DNA from: Candidatus Cloacimonadota bacterium
GTDB taxonomy: Bacteria; Cloacimonadota; Cloacimonadia; Cloacimonadales; Cloacimonadaceae
Reading direction: 5' to 3'
Length of the DNA: 37,548 bases
Assembly (NCBI GenBank): GCA_023230025.1
Contig: JALNYD010000002.1
Span: 1-37,548, forward strand
The translations under genes and the position numbers were made by a program. Position 1 is the first letter of the stretch; the number at the start of each line of letters is the position of its first letter. Shown here in pieces: positions 1-8,911 of the stretch. The notes beneath the pieces were generated by a model. The model was not told the DNA's origin and did not search any database. It saw nothing but the letters and a program-made list of their open reading frames with translations.

Positions 1-1
1 A

Positions 2-3000
2 AACGGAGTCCCGGTGCGGTCATCGGATTATGCCAATGAACACACCATACCCGATAATGATCTGATCTATCCCTATGTGATTCGCCGTCGTAACCAGGAA
101 TACGATCCGGATGATCCCAACAACGTTTGGCATTATCAGATGCGCAACGTCTATAACATGAACAAGACCAATATCAAGAGTGACGGGTTCCTGCTGGACG
201 TCTATACTCTGAATGTGGATAATACCAGAAACTACAATTTGCCGGACAGTCTGAACACCGGACAATTTATCACATATGCAGATTACCTGAGGCTGGATAG
301 TTCCGGGGATGGACAGATCAATGGCGATGACAACACGGTAAATCTTGCGGCTGGCCTGATCATGTTCCCCTTCATAGAACCCTTCCGTCCTCTGGGGGAT
401 TTAGTGTTGTATGAAGATGAGCACGAAAGCGTAAGCTATCTGGATATCAAGTTCTATCTCTCCGTAAAAGGCAAGATTGGCCGGGAAGCGATTGAGCTTT
501 CCCAAACAGGGATATTGAAGGGTAGTGTTCGGGTCAAAGTAAATGGAGTTGAGCAGCGAGAGAACGTAGATTATCTGGTGGATTATGATTTTGGGCGGAT
601 CACATTCCTGACCGCAGCGGGAAAGGATCCCGATGCCAAGATTGAAATTGATTATGAAAACAGATCGATGTTTGATGTTACCCGCAAAACTCTTGCTGGC
701 ATGCGGGCTGATTGGCAAGTGACCGACTTTGCAAAGTTGGGGGGTACCTTGATCTATAGATCCGAGACTGTATCGGATAAGAGACCCCGGATTGGCAATG
801 AGAATATTCAAATGTGGATGGCAAACGTTGATGGCAGTCTGGGTTTCAAGCCTGCCTTTGTTACCCGCTGGATTGATGCGATGCCCTTTATTTCCACCTC
901 AAAGGAAAGCGAGATCACTCTTTCAGGAGAGATTGCCTACACCATCCCCAATATCTATGGAGATCCAGATTCCAAAAAGAAGATTTCCTATCTTGACGAC
1001 ATGGAATCGATCATGGATTCCTATCCACTTGGAGTCACTTTCTCCACTTGGATGATGGGTAGCAAACCATCGAGTGTATCACTGGCAAAGGGCAGGATGA
1101 ATTGGTATAATCCCAAAAATATCCGTCGTGAGCAGATCGAAGATCCTGCAACCCTGACCGAACGTGAACGGCGTGAAACAGCTACAGTGCTCGCACTCAG
1201 ACATTGGCCCAATACTCTCTATATGCCGGGCAGCGGAGTACAAAGCTGGAGCGGAGTAATGAAGTATCTGGGCAATCAATTGGATTTCTCCCAAAAGAAA
1301 TATATCGAATTGCTTGTTAAAGTTGATAAAAACGCCAATGAACCACGCCCAGAAGTAATCCTGAATGTGGATCTGGGGGATATCACCGAGGATTTCTATA
1401 CGGAATTTGGTGGCTTGGGAAATCTCAATACCGAAGATGATAACTTGGATGGAGTATTGACTCTTGATGAAGATATTGGTCTGGATGGCGTTGAGCATGG
1501 AGAGCCGGGGCATGATCCCTTTGATCTTGCCGATAATCAGATGGATTCCTATGGTGATTATCCCAACATCAACGGAAGCGAAGGCAACCGGGTGCTGGAT
1601 ACTGAAGATATGGATGGCGATGGCGTATTGGATCAATTGGATCGTTATTTCAGCTATAGTATCTCTCTGGCTGATACAACCGGGCAGAATCACGATGGAT
1701 GGGTGTTATACCGCATTCCACTAACAGATCCGGATTACTATACCATTGTCAATCTTTCCAGCGTTGGTACGCCGCCTACGCTGAAGAAGATATCCTATGC
1801 CAGAATATGGTTGCAATGCGATGCGCCGGCAAGAGTGTTTATTGCTGATGCCTCAGTGGCAGGTAATAAATGGCAGGATTTCTTTGTTCGGGATGCCAAT
1901 GGAACCATTCTTTCGGAATCGGAGCTTGCAGCCTATAATACAGGTTACCTGACCGGGATTGTCAATAATCAAAAAAACTCCATTCACTATACTTCACCTC
2001 CGGGAACTGTATATATTGAAGATCGACGGGAATCCAGCGAATCATCTCTTTCGGTAGATATTGCTAACTTACAGAGCTCCCATCAGGTCTTGCTTCGTCA
2101 GCGGATGCTGGATTCATACAATCTGCTGGCTTATGAAGGTTTGAAGTACTGGGTGTATCCAGAAGCAGTTGCCGGAGCTGATGCGCATGAACTGGAGGTG
2201 TTCTTCCGGATTGGGGCAGATTCTCTGAATTACTATCAGGTTACTCAGAAAGTTCCTGTGATTCCCTACCAAAGTAAAATGGACTTGAATTCCTGGGTGG
2301 AACTGAATTATGACCTGGATGACATTACTGCTCTTAAAGAGCTAGAGCCTGGAGCTACATCGGATACGCTGGTAGTAGGGAATACCACTTATTTCTACAA
2401 AGGCAGACCCACTCTGACTTCAATCCGGGAAATCTATCTGGGTATCGTGAATCCACGTACTGAAACGCAAGAAAAACCATACAGCGGTACAGTCTTCTTC
2501 AACGATATGCGGGTTTCAAATCCCTATCAGGATATGGGTATCGCTAAACGTGTGAGTTTGAATACTAAATTTGCCGATCTGGCAACACTGGATCTGGAAT
2601 ATGAGGCTAAAAGCGAAAACTTCAATCCGGTTATTCAACGCGGCCGGCAAAACACATTTACCGAGACTGAAACGGTTAACATCACCAATAAAATCTTCTT
2701 TAACAAGCTCTTCCCCAATTCCTGGGGACTGGATATTCCGCTTACCTTGCGGCGCAACTATACCACTGGCAAACCGCGATTCCGGGCTGATTCAGACCTT
2801 CTGATCGCGAATATTCCGGATCCGGAAGAGCGGAAGCGGGAACTGACTGAAACATTGGTTTATCTGGCTGATTTTGCCTATTCCTTGAGGACTCCATCCA
2901 AAAACAAGATTCTGCAATACACTTTGGGTAAATTGACTTTCTCGGGAAACCTTGAACAACGCTCCAGCCACACGGCCAAAAGCAAAGATGATTCTAATTC

Positions 3001-4924
3001 CTGGCGGGGTACTTTGGGCTATAATCTTACATTCGCCAACGACAAGGTCAGCTTCCCGATAATTAAGAATTACCGTCTGGGATTTTTCCCCACAGCATTC
3101 TCGAATAGTTTCACTATAAGTGATACCCGTCCTGAGAAGTATAACTGGGAATTGCGGGATGGAGTCTATGACTGGTACAAACTCACTCAGATCGTAGACA
3201 CAAAGCTTTTTACCAGTGATAACAACATCACTTGGCCTCTTACCAGTGATTTTAGCGCTTCGGTACGGTTTAACACCAAGAGAGATTTGCTCCAGAAGAG
3301 CTACTTCAAGGATATCAATATAGGTAAACAGACTGAGTTTGTTCAGGACTTGGGTTTCAACTACAATCCCAATTATTTCCCGAGATTAATGCAAATCACC
3401 GCCAGTGGATCAGCTCGCTATACTGATATGATGCGCAAGTATTACGAAAATCAGGAAGGCACTCAGGTCGAGATATTCCAACGGGATGGAAATACAAACA
3501 GAAGCCTCAGAGCCAACCTTTCTTTGCAGAACTCCACTTTGCTTACCGCTTTAGTGACAAGCATGAAGAGCAAGCTTCCCAATCGTACATCTTCTGATAA
3601 AGAAGACATCAAGTATGAAGACCTCAAGGAATATGAAATCAAAGATGATCTAAGTGAAGATGAGCTAAAGAAACTGGAACAGCTTAAGGAAGAAGAAAAT
3701 AAGAAGCGTGAACAGGAGAAGCTCAAAGAAGAAGAAAACAAGAAGCGTGAACAGGAGAAGCTCAAAGAAGAAGAAAACAAGAAGAGTGAACAGGAGAAAC
3801 TCAAAGAGGAAGAAGAGCAAAAGAAGCTCCAGGAAGAGATGAAAGATGATCAGGACAAGCCAGAGGAGCCATCTGTCGATCCAGATATGGATACAGGTGA
3901 TCCAGATCAAATACAGGATAAGGAACCGATCCCAGAGGATCAACCTGTTGATGAGGAACCTCTTGCAGATGAGCCGAAACCTGATGATGAAATTAAAAAA
4001 GGCCCTTCGATCAATCCATTTATCACTCTCCTTGACTATCTGGCCAGAGTCAAGAATATCACTGCCTCATACCAGAATAGCTATACCATGAATTACACCA
4101 GGAAGTCAGACTTGCCGCCCTTCACCTTCCAGATTGGCTTACCCCATTCAGTAGAAAGGGATTTTCTGGATGCTATTGGTGACGACAATACCCTAACGCT
4201 TTCGTCAGGCTTGTTCCTGGGACGCAACCTGGACAGTACGATAAACTTTGCTCATAGCTTCAACAGACGTTACTCCAGTGCCAGTCAGCAGAATATTGCC
4301 ACTACATTCCCTGATATTACTCTTAGCCTGATGGATTGGGAGCGCTGGGTAGGATTGTCCAAGTTTGTTCAAGGTGCCAGATTGAATTCAGGATTCCAAT
4401 ATACAATCCGGGCCAGTGGAGATATTGATTGGGCAAAACCGAAACAGGAATCAGTTACCATTGCGATGTCGCCTCTACTCGGCTTCACGGGAAACATCCT
4501 GCAAAAAGTATCCACCAACCTCAGCTTTTCCATGTCTCAAACTACAAATACCACTGATATGGATAGCTATGACATTGTCAAGGTTAGCGACACCAAGTCT
4601 CTGAATGGCAACATATCATATAGTTTCACCCAGGGTAGAGGCTTCACAATCCCATTTACAGGCAAGAAGATCCATATCAGCAACCAGCTATCCACCTCTC
4701 TTGGTATTGCCTATGAGAATAATGAAGATGTCACCAAGGGTAGAGAAAACTCCCAGGTAGATCGCTCCACTTCCAGACTGGCATTTACTCCCGGAGCTAC
4801 CTATCAGTTTGATCAAAACATCAAGGGTGGACTTACTTCGAGCTATGAAGTAACTACTGACCGCAAACGCGATGATGGCTCAAGCATATTCAGCCTGGGT
4901 GTGTGGGTTGAGGTTAATCTCTAG
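2..4924 (+). CDS. sprA: SprA/Sov-family giant outer-membrane protein (5' truncated by window edge)
   Basis: The reading frame is already open at base 2, so the GTG at 14 is probably internal and the true start lies upstream. About 1,640 residues are visible. The block near 780-1080 (outer-membrane strands followed by a conserved YLDDMES segment and a PLG motif) and the late beta-rich repeats resemble SprA/Sov, the roughly 36-stranded translocation pore of the type IX secretion system and gliding apparatus in Bacteroidota. Asp-rich loops that could bind calcium lie near 290-330 and 1426-1650. A coding tandem repeat of 39 bp sits at 3686-3802, followed by an acidic Pro/Asp-rich linker to about 4015; beta-strand-rich sequence then resumes to the stop. 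Family members commonly exceed 2,000 residues, so a large N-terminal part is missing. The gene converges with the next one, 28 bp away. Membership in the SprA family is likely; an active type IX system is inferred only. Confidence 0.8.
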   Translation, partial: NGVPVRSSDYANEHTIPDNDLIYPYVIRRRNQEYDPDDPNNVWHYQMRNVYNMNKTNIKSDGFLLDVYTLNVDNTRNYNLPDSLNTGQFITYADYLRLDSSGDGQINGDDNTVNLAAGLIMFPFIEPFRPLGDLVLYEDEHESVSYLDIKFYLSVKGKIGREAIELSQTGILKGSVRVKVNGVEQRENVDYLVDYDFGRITFLTAAGKDPDAKIEIDYENRSMFDVTRKTLAGMRADWQVTDFAKLGGTLIYRSETVSDKRPRIGNENIQMWMANVDGSLGFKPAFVTRWIDAMPFISTSKESEITLSGEIAYTIPNIYGDPDSKKKISYLDDMESIMDSYPLGVTFSTWMMGSKPSSVSLAKGRMNWYNPKNIRREQIEDPATLTERERRETATVLALRHWPNTLYMPGSGVQSWSGVMKYLGNQLDFSQKKYIELLVKVDKNANEPRPEVILNVDLGDITEDFYTEFGGLGNLNTEDDNLDGVLTLDEDIGLDGVEHGEPGHDPFDLADNQMDSYGDYPNINGSEGNRVLDTEDMDGDGVLDQLDRYFSYSISLADTTGQNHDGWVLYRIPLTDPDYYTIVNLSSVGTPPTLKKISYARIWLQCDAPARVFIADASVAGNKWQDFFVRDANGTILSESELAAYNTGYLTGIVNNQKNSIHYTSPPGTVYIEDRRESSESSLSVDIANLQSSHQVLLRQRMLDSYNLLAYEGLKYWVYPEAVAGADAHELEVFFRIGADSLNYYQVTQKVPVIPYQSKMDLNSWVELNYDLDDITALKELEPGATSDTLVVGNTTYFYKGRPTLTSIREIYLGIVNPRTETQEKPYSGTVFFNDMRVSNPYQDMGIAKRVSLNTKFADLATLDLEYEAKSENFNPVIQRGRQNTFTETETVNITNKIFFNKLFPNSWGLDIPLTLRRNYTTGKPRFRADSDLLIANIPDPEERKRELTETLVYLADFAYSLRTPSKNKILQYTLGKLTFSGNLEQRSSHTAKSKDDSNSWRGTLGYNLTFANDKVSFPIIKNYRLGFFPTAFSNSFTISDTRPEKYNWELRDGVYDWYKLTQIVDTKLFTSDNNITWPLTSDFSASVRFNTKRDLLQKSYFKDINIGKQTEFVQDLGFNYNPNYFPRLMQITASGSARYTDMMRKYYENQEGTQVEIFQRDGNTNRSLRANLSLQNSTLLTALVTSMKSKLPNRTSSDKEDIKYEDLKEYEIKDDLSEDELKKLEQLKEEENKKREQEKLKEEENKKREQEKLKEEENKKSEQEKLKEEEEQKKLQEEMKDDQDKPEEPSVDPDMDTGDPDQIQDKEPIPEDQPVDEEPLADEPKPDDEIKKGPSINPFITLLDYLARVKNITASYQNSYTMNYTRKSDLPPFTFQIGLPHSVERDFLDAIGDDNTLTLSSGLFLGRNLDSTINFAHSFNRRYSSASQQNIATTFPDITLSLMDWERWVGLSKFVQGARLNSGFQYTIRASGDIDWAKPKQESVTIAMSPLLGFTGNILQKVSTNLSFSMSQTTNTTDMDSYDIVKVSDTKSLNGNISYSFTQGRGFTIPFTGKKIHISNQLSTSLGIAYENNEDVTKGRENSQVDRSTSRLAFTPGATYQFDQNIKGGLTSSYEVTTDRKRDDGSSIFSLGVWVEVNL
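3686..3841 (+). repeat. 39-bp coding tandem repeat (three copies plus degenerate fourth)
   Basis: Three in-frame copies of a 13-codon unit encoding KEEENKKREQEKL lie at 3686-3724, 3725-3763 and 3764-3802, the third with Ser for Arg. A degenerate fourth unit reaches about 3841. The second and third copies are nearly identical at DNA level, which suggests recent slippage or unequal crossing-over. The product is a highly charged, probably helical segment inside an otherwise beta-strand-rich protein. Confidence 0.95.
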
Positions 4925-4952
4925 AGCCTATCCGATTCTCAATACTTCTCAA

Positions 4953-7799
4953 TCATTGCACATAGATACCAGCTCGAACTACGCCAGCTCGGATTCTGGT
5001 ATGGGGATCAAGGTAACAACCTTTACCCGATGCATTCAGCAGGAATTCCTTCTGATCGGTTGAATAGTTTAACTTCCCAAAACCCTGCATCAGAATCAGT
5101 GATGTATCCAGATTCTCAAAGCCAGTATTAATCACTCCCTGCTCCATTGAAAGGTATTGATAGAGCATTCTCTCGTTCAAGGATGCACAAATAATGGCCT
5201 TAGGTTTGGTTTCTAATATCCCGATGAACTGCTCGTCACTAACGGCAGCGTCAAGGACCAGGATGTCCTCAGAGTTGATCTCCATTGCATCAGGTTTATC
5301 TATCCACCGCAGAATACCATACACTTTAGGTCCCCAACCAATAGATGCTTCCAGGCGGGTCGCTTCAAACACTATCTCGGCAGATTTACCCTCTTCCACA
5401 GAGCTTACTTGTCCATGCACCAAAGCTTTGTATTCATAGGCTTTATCGGGATATTGGATAGTTATTACACCGGTATTTGTGTCATAACCAATGATCTTGC
5501 CTGTGGTAGGGGATTTAACAGACATCAAGCCCCGATTGCGGTCAATCTTGCGGGCCAGACTCTCCTCTTCATAAACAAAGTCTCCCACGTGATGAAGAAG
5601 GTATTTGGATACTTGCCTCGGCTTTACTGCCAGCTTATCTGACAGATTGATCTTGTGCGGTTTGAGATCATAATCTTGAATCTCTGAGGCAACTATGATG
5701 CCAACAGCATATTCAATATGCTCCACTTTGGCCCGAACCGGAGAACGGAAGGGATGCTTGATCTCTGCCTCAGGAATGGGATTTGTCAGGATCTGATCAT
5801 AGGTAATCTTTTCTCCAACTCTGACCTGCATCGCCTCCCGGATCAGTCCCTCGGATATCTGGTGATTGGTGGGAATAGCATTGATTACAAATAGACGGGC
5901 GGGATCATATTGGTTGATCCCAACGATATCCTGAGGTTGAACCACAGAGCCTTCATTTACCTGAATTGAGCCTTTGTATGGGAGATCGATAAGCCTGCTA
6001 TACTTGCCCTTTAGCGGTACATTTATATTGCGGAAGCTGGCTGCCCCTGGAGTGTCAGGATACATGTTTAAAGCCCTTGCAACCTTGGGGCTATAGATGC
6101 TAGGATTCATGCGGGTATCAATTATTATCGGCAGTGCACTTTCGATTTCTCGTGCTTCTGAGCTTCCGCTGATCAAACACTTCTTGCCAGGCTTGAGGTT
6201 CAGTCTCTGCTTCGGTTCTGCAGTCAAGAGGATAAAATCATCGCTGAATACATCCTTGATCTGGCTTCCATCCAGTTTTATTTGTAATACTTTCATGCCA
6301 GTCTTGAGGGGGAAGTTTGGCCTGATGTAAAGAGCCAGCGGTTCCAGGCAATCACTCTCCAGCAATTTCCTGCTAAGTTCTTCATCGCTCTGAGAAAGCA
6401 CCCCCAGATGTGGACTGATAAAGTGCTTATCGATCATGAGCTGAGTGATACCCTGAGGTTGAAAGCCTGAAATCAGCATATCAATGCACTGCCCTGTATT
6501 CCGGGCATGGGCAAAGACTCCTCCTGCACCGATCAGTATATCAATATCACTGGGGTAGAAAGAATATCTTCTTTCGTTCTCAATGTAGTGGAACTTCTCC
6601 TCATACTTATCCCGGCCTTCCTGCTTAAGTGTATCCAGATAGCCAAGTTTTTGAGTATTGTAGTGCATCTGCTGATGTTGGGCAAAGGCAAGAGTGATGG
6701 CGGCTTTGGCCAGGGCATGTTCGATTTTGTATTCAACGCTACCTACAGGATCAACCGTGGGAAAGATGGTTTTATTGCCGATGTAGTTGCGCAACTGATC
6801 CTCATTGATATCTGGAGGTAACATACTCATTAAGCTCTCAACGCCACTTTCTTTCAGTACGTTCAAGGCGCTATAACTCATACCCAGATTTGCACTTACG
6901 GTACGCTGGAAGTGATTGTTGATCCTGGTGAACACATCAGTAGTAGCTCCCCCGATATCGAAAGCTATCAGATTCTTGTCCTCCAAGCCCAGATTCTGCA
7001 TTGATCTCAACAAACCTGCAGGAGTAGGCAGAATCGCTTCAGATACCAGATTCTTGATCTTATAATAGCCTGGAGCCCGCTCCATAACGTTTTCCATGAA
7101 GAGACCCTGGATTTTCTCTTGAGTGGGCTTGAGTTTCTCTTCCTGCAAACTGGGACGTAGATTTGGAAGTATATGAAGATCAAAGTCTCGTGTGATCATA
7201 CTCTTGATCATATTCACAGCATCCTTGTTGCCAGCATAAATAGTGGGAATCTTGGTGCTGGTGCTGTATTTCGGTAATGGTTTTGCGATCCGCAGGATTT
7301 CGGCCATACGCAGAACAGTGCTCAAAGCTCCTCCATCGGTTCCTCCACAGACCAGGATCATATCCGGGCGTAGATTACGCATGGCTTGCATTTGTTCAAC
7401 AGTCTTACGTTTATCATCGATGGCAAACACATCCAGGATCACACCTCCAGCTCCATAGGCTGCACGTTTTGCACTGCTGGCACTATCAAAGAGGGTAAGG
7501 CCGATCACCAGAATCTGCAATCCACCTCCTGCGGAACTAGTGCTCAGATAAGATATTTCTGAATCGAAGCTTATAGATTCCGGAGACGCAGACGGCTGCA
7601 GGATTGGCACACTACATTGTTGTTGAAGCTCGAGTGCTGCGTTGTACACTCCGATATTCACATCGTTGATAGGTTCTTCCACCGTAGTATCCGCATGTGA
7701 TATGCCCAAAAGCTTTTGATTGTTCACATCGATCAATATGCCTTTGGTAGTAGTGGAACCAATATCTGTAATGAAACAATAAGGTTTTGATAATGCCAT
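4953..7799 (-). CDS. Long MutL/GlmL-family ASKHA ATPase (putative reactivase of a B12-dependent mutase)
   Basis: The 948-residue product opens with the phosphate-binding loop DIGSTTTKG (residues 12-20). It has the second ASKHA motif DIGGATTDVF at 281-290 and an IGAGGVFAH adenosine-type motif at 423-431, the signature of the MutL/GlmL family encoded beside glutamate mutase and other adenosylcobalamin aminomutases. GlmL-type proteins usually end near residue 460. Here about 490 more residues follow, including a Gly/Pro-rich all-beta stretch around 740-835 that looks like a barrel-sandwich hybrid, and a distinct last 100 residues. The start is set by AGGAG (7806-7810) ahead of ATG. The gene lies 143 bp downstream of kdsD with a palindrome in the leader. 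No mutase gene is in the window, so the client is unknown; lysine or ornithine aminomutase is a guess. The family call is firm, the function inferred. Confidence 0.75.
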   Translation of the reverse strand: MALSKPYCFITDIGSTTTKGILIDVNNQKLLGISHADTTVEEPINDVNIGVYNAALELQQQCSVPILQPSASPESISFDSEISYLSTSSAGGGLQILVIGLTLFDSASSAKRAAYGAGGVILDVFAIDDKRKTVEQMQAMRNLRPDMILVCGGTDGGALSTVLRMAEILRIAKPLPKYSTSTKIPTIYAGNKDAVNMIKSMITRDFDLHILPNLRPSLQEEKLKPTQEKIQGLFMENVMERAPGYYKIKNLVSEAILPTPAGLLRSMQNLGLEDKNLIAFDIGGATTDVFTRINNHFQRTVSANLGMSYSALNVLKESGVESLMSMLPPDINEDQLRNYIGNKTIFPTVDPVGSVEYKIEHALAKAAITLAFAQHQQMHYNTQKLGYLDTLKQEGRDKYEEKFHYIENERRYSFYPSDIDILIGAGGVFAHARNTGQCIDMLISGFQPQGITQLMIDKHFISPHLGVLSQSDEELSRKLLESDCLEPLALYIRPNFPLKTGMKVLQIKLDGSQIKDVFSDDFILLTAEPKQRLNLKPGKKCLISGSSEAREIESALPIIIDTRMNPSIYSPKVARALNMYPDTPGAASFRNINVPLKGKYSRLIDLPYKGSIQVNEGSVVQPQDIVGINQYDPARLFVINAIPTNHQISEGLIREAMQVRVGEKITYDQILTNPIPEAEIKHPFRSPVRAKVEHIEYAVGIIVASEIQDYDLKPHKINLSDKLAVKPRQVSKYLLHHVGDFVYEEESLARKIDRNRGLMSVKSPTTGKIIGYDTNTGVITIQYPDKAYEYKALVHGQVSSVEEGKSAEIVFEATRLEASIGWGPKVYGILRWIDKPDAMEINSEDILVLDAAVSDEQFIGILETKPKAIICASLNERMLYQYLSMEQGVINTGFENLDTSLILMQGFGKLNYSTDQKEFLLNASGKGCYLDPHTRIRAGVVRAGIYVQ

Positions 7800-7822
7800 A
7801 TAAAGCTCCTATACTGCGCTTT

Positions 7823-7838
7823 TGTAGCAGCCGCTACA
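7823..7838 (-). promoter_or_regulatory. Palindrome in leader of MutL-like gene
   Basis: TGTAGC-N4-GCTACA is a perfect 6-bp inverted repeat 24 bp upstream of the ATG and just upstream of the Shine-Dalgarno site. It could be an operator or a small leader hairpin. No convincing -35/-10 pair was found around it. Confidence 0.3.
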
Positions 7839-7942
7839 TCTAATATAGTCAATATTGAGTGATGTGGAAGTATTATTTGGAAAGAATGGGTAAAGGAAGT
7901 AAGGATGATCGAATCATCCAGAGTAACAAATGACCCCAGAAT

Positions 7943-8911
7943 CTATACTACTCCAGCCCGGATCAGATCATGCATGTGCAGGAGCCCTGCGGCTTTGCCT
8001 TGGGCGTCAATCACAGGAAGCATTGTAATGCTGAACTGTTCCATCAGGTTCAAGGCACTGACTGCGAGATCATCGGGAAGACACGCTTTGGGATTTGCGG
8101 TCATGCAATCTTTGGCAGCGTAACTCAATATATTCTGCTGTTTCTGCTGGATATGTCTGCGCAGATCACCATCGGTGATGATGCCCATGAGTCTGCCATC
8201 AGCGTCTTCGACAATGGTGCAGCCTAGCTTCTTGGAACTCATCTCCAATATGCTATCCATTAGCGAGGCACTCTCCAGCACCCGGGGTAACTCCTGATCC
8301 TGATGCATGAGATCTTTCACTTTTAATAGCAAACGCTTGCCAATTGCACCACCTGGATGGAAGCGGGCAAAATCATTTAAGGAGAAGTTTTTGTCTTTCA
8401 GCAAAGCTATCGCCAGGGCATCCCCCAGAGCGAGCGCTACTGTTGTACTGGCTGTTGGCACCAGGCCAAGGGCTTCAAGCGAACTATCCACTTTTGTGCT
8501 CAATACGGCATCTGAGGCTTTTGCCAATTGAGATTCTGGGTTTCCAGTGAGGCTAATCAAAGGAATCCCAATAAACTTGATAAATGGGATGATCGCCAGC
8601 ATTTCTGAAGTATTGCCACTATTCGAAATAGCGAGCACCACATCCTTATTATTGAGCATGCCCAAATCCCCGTGGATGCCTTCCGCAGCATGCAGGAAGA
8701 TAGAGCTAGTTCCTGTGCTGGCCAGGGTTGCTGATATCTTGCGGGCAATGATGCCAGCTTTGCCAATGCCAGTAAGCACCACTTTCCCTTCACAAGCCTT
8801 GAGTAACTGGAAGGCCTTCTCTAATTGGGCATGATCGAGGCTTTCTGCCACCGTTTTGATGGCAGAAGCCTCTTTCAATAGTTCGTCTTTGATGCAGTTG
8901 GTTATGCTCAT
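7943..8911 (-). CDS. kdsD: Arabinose-5-phosphate isomerase (SIS domain plus two CBS domains)
   Basis: The enzyme interconverts ribulose-5-phosphate and arabinose-5-phosphate, the first step of cytoplasmic Kdo synthesis for LPS. The 322-residue product matches the KdsD/KpsF/GutQ family in length and order. The N-terminal sugar-isomerase (SIS) domain has TGIGKAG at 47-53, EGIHGDLG near 77-84 and SNSGNTSE at 96-103, then the family-specific ALGLVPTAS and FHPGGAIGK motifs. Two CBS domains fill residues of about 205-322. Its ATG overlaps the thrS stop in an ATGA, so it is translationally coupled to thrS. KdsD implies a Gram-negative outer membrane, in line with the barrel proteins in the window. 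Capsule-type (KpsF) and sorbitol-type (GutQ) paralogues cannot be told apart from sequence, but no capsule or sorbitol genes are nearby. Confidence 0.92.
   Translation of the reverse strand: MSITNCIKDELLKEASAIKTVAESLDHAQLEKAFQLLKACEGKVVLTGIGKAGIIARKISATLASTGTSSIFLHAAEGIHGDLGMLNNKDVVLAISNSGNTSEMLAIIPFIKFIGIPLISLTGNPESQLAKASDAVLSTKVDSSLEALGLVPTASTTVALALGDALAIALLKDKNFSLNDFARFHPGGAIGKRLLLKVKDLMHQDQELPRVLESASLMDSILEMSSKKLGCTIVEDADGRLMGIITDGDLRRHIQQKQQNILSYAAKDCMTANPKACLPDDLAVSALNLMEQFSITMLPVIDAQGKAAGLLHMHDLIRAGVV

Noticed and set aside
7800..7942. B12 riboswitch in front of the MutL-like gene
   Set aside because: The 143-bp gap is too short for a full cobalamin riboswitch and lacks the B12-box pattern.
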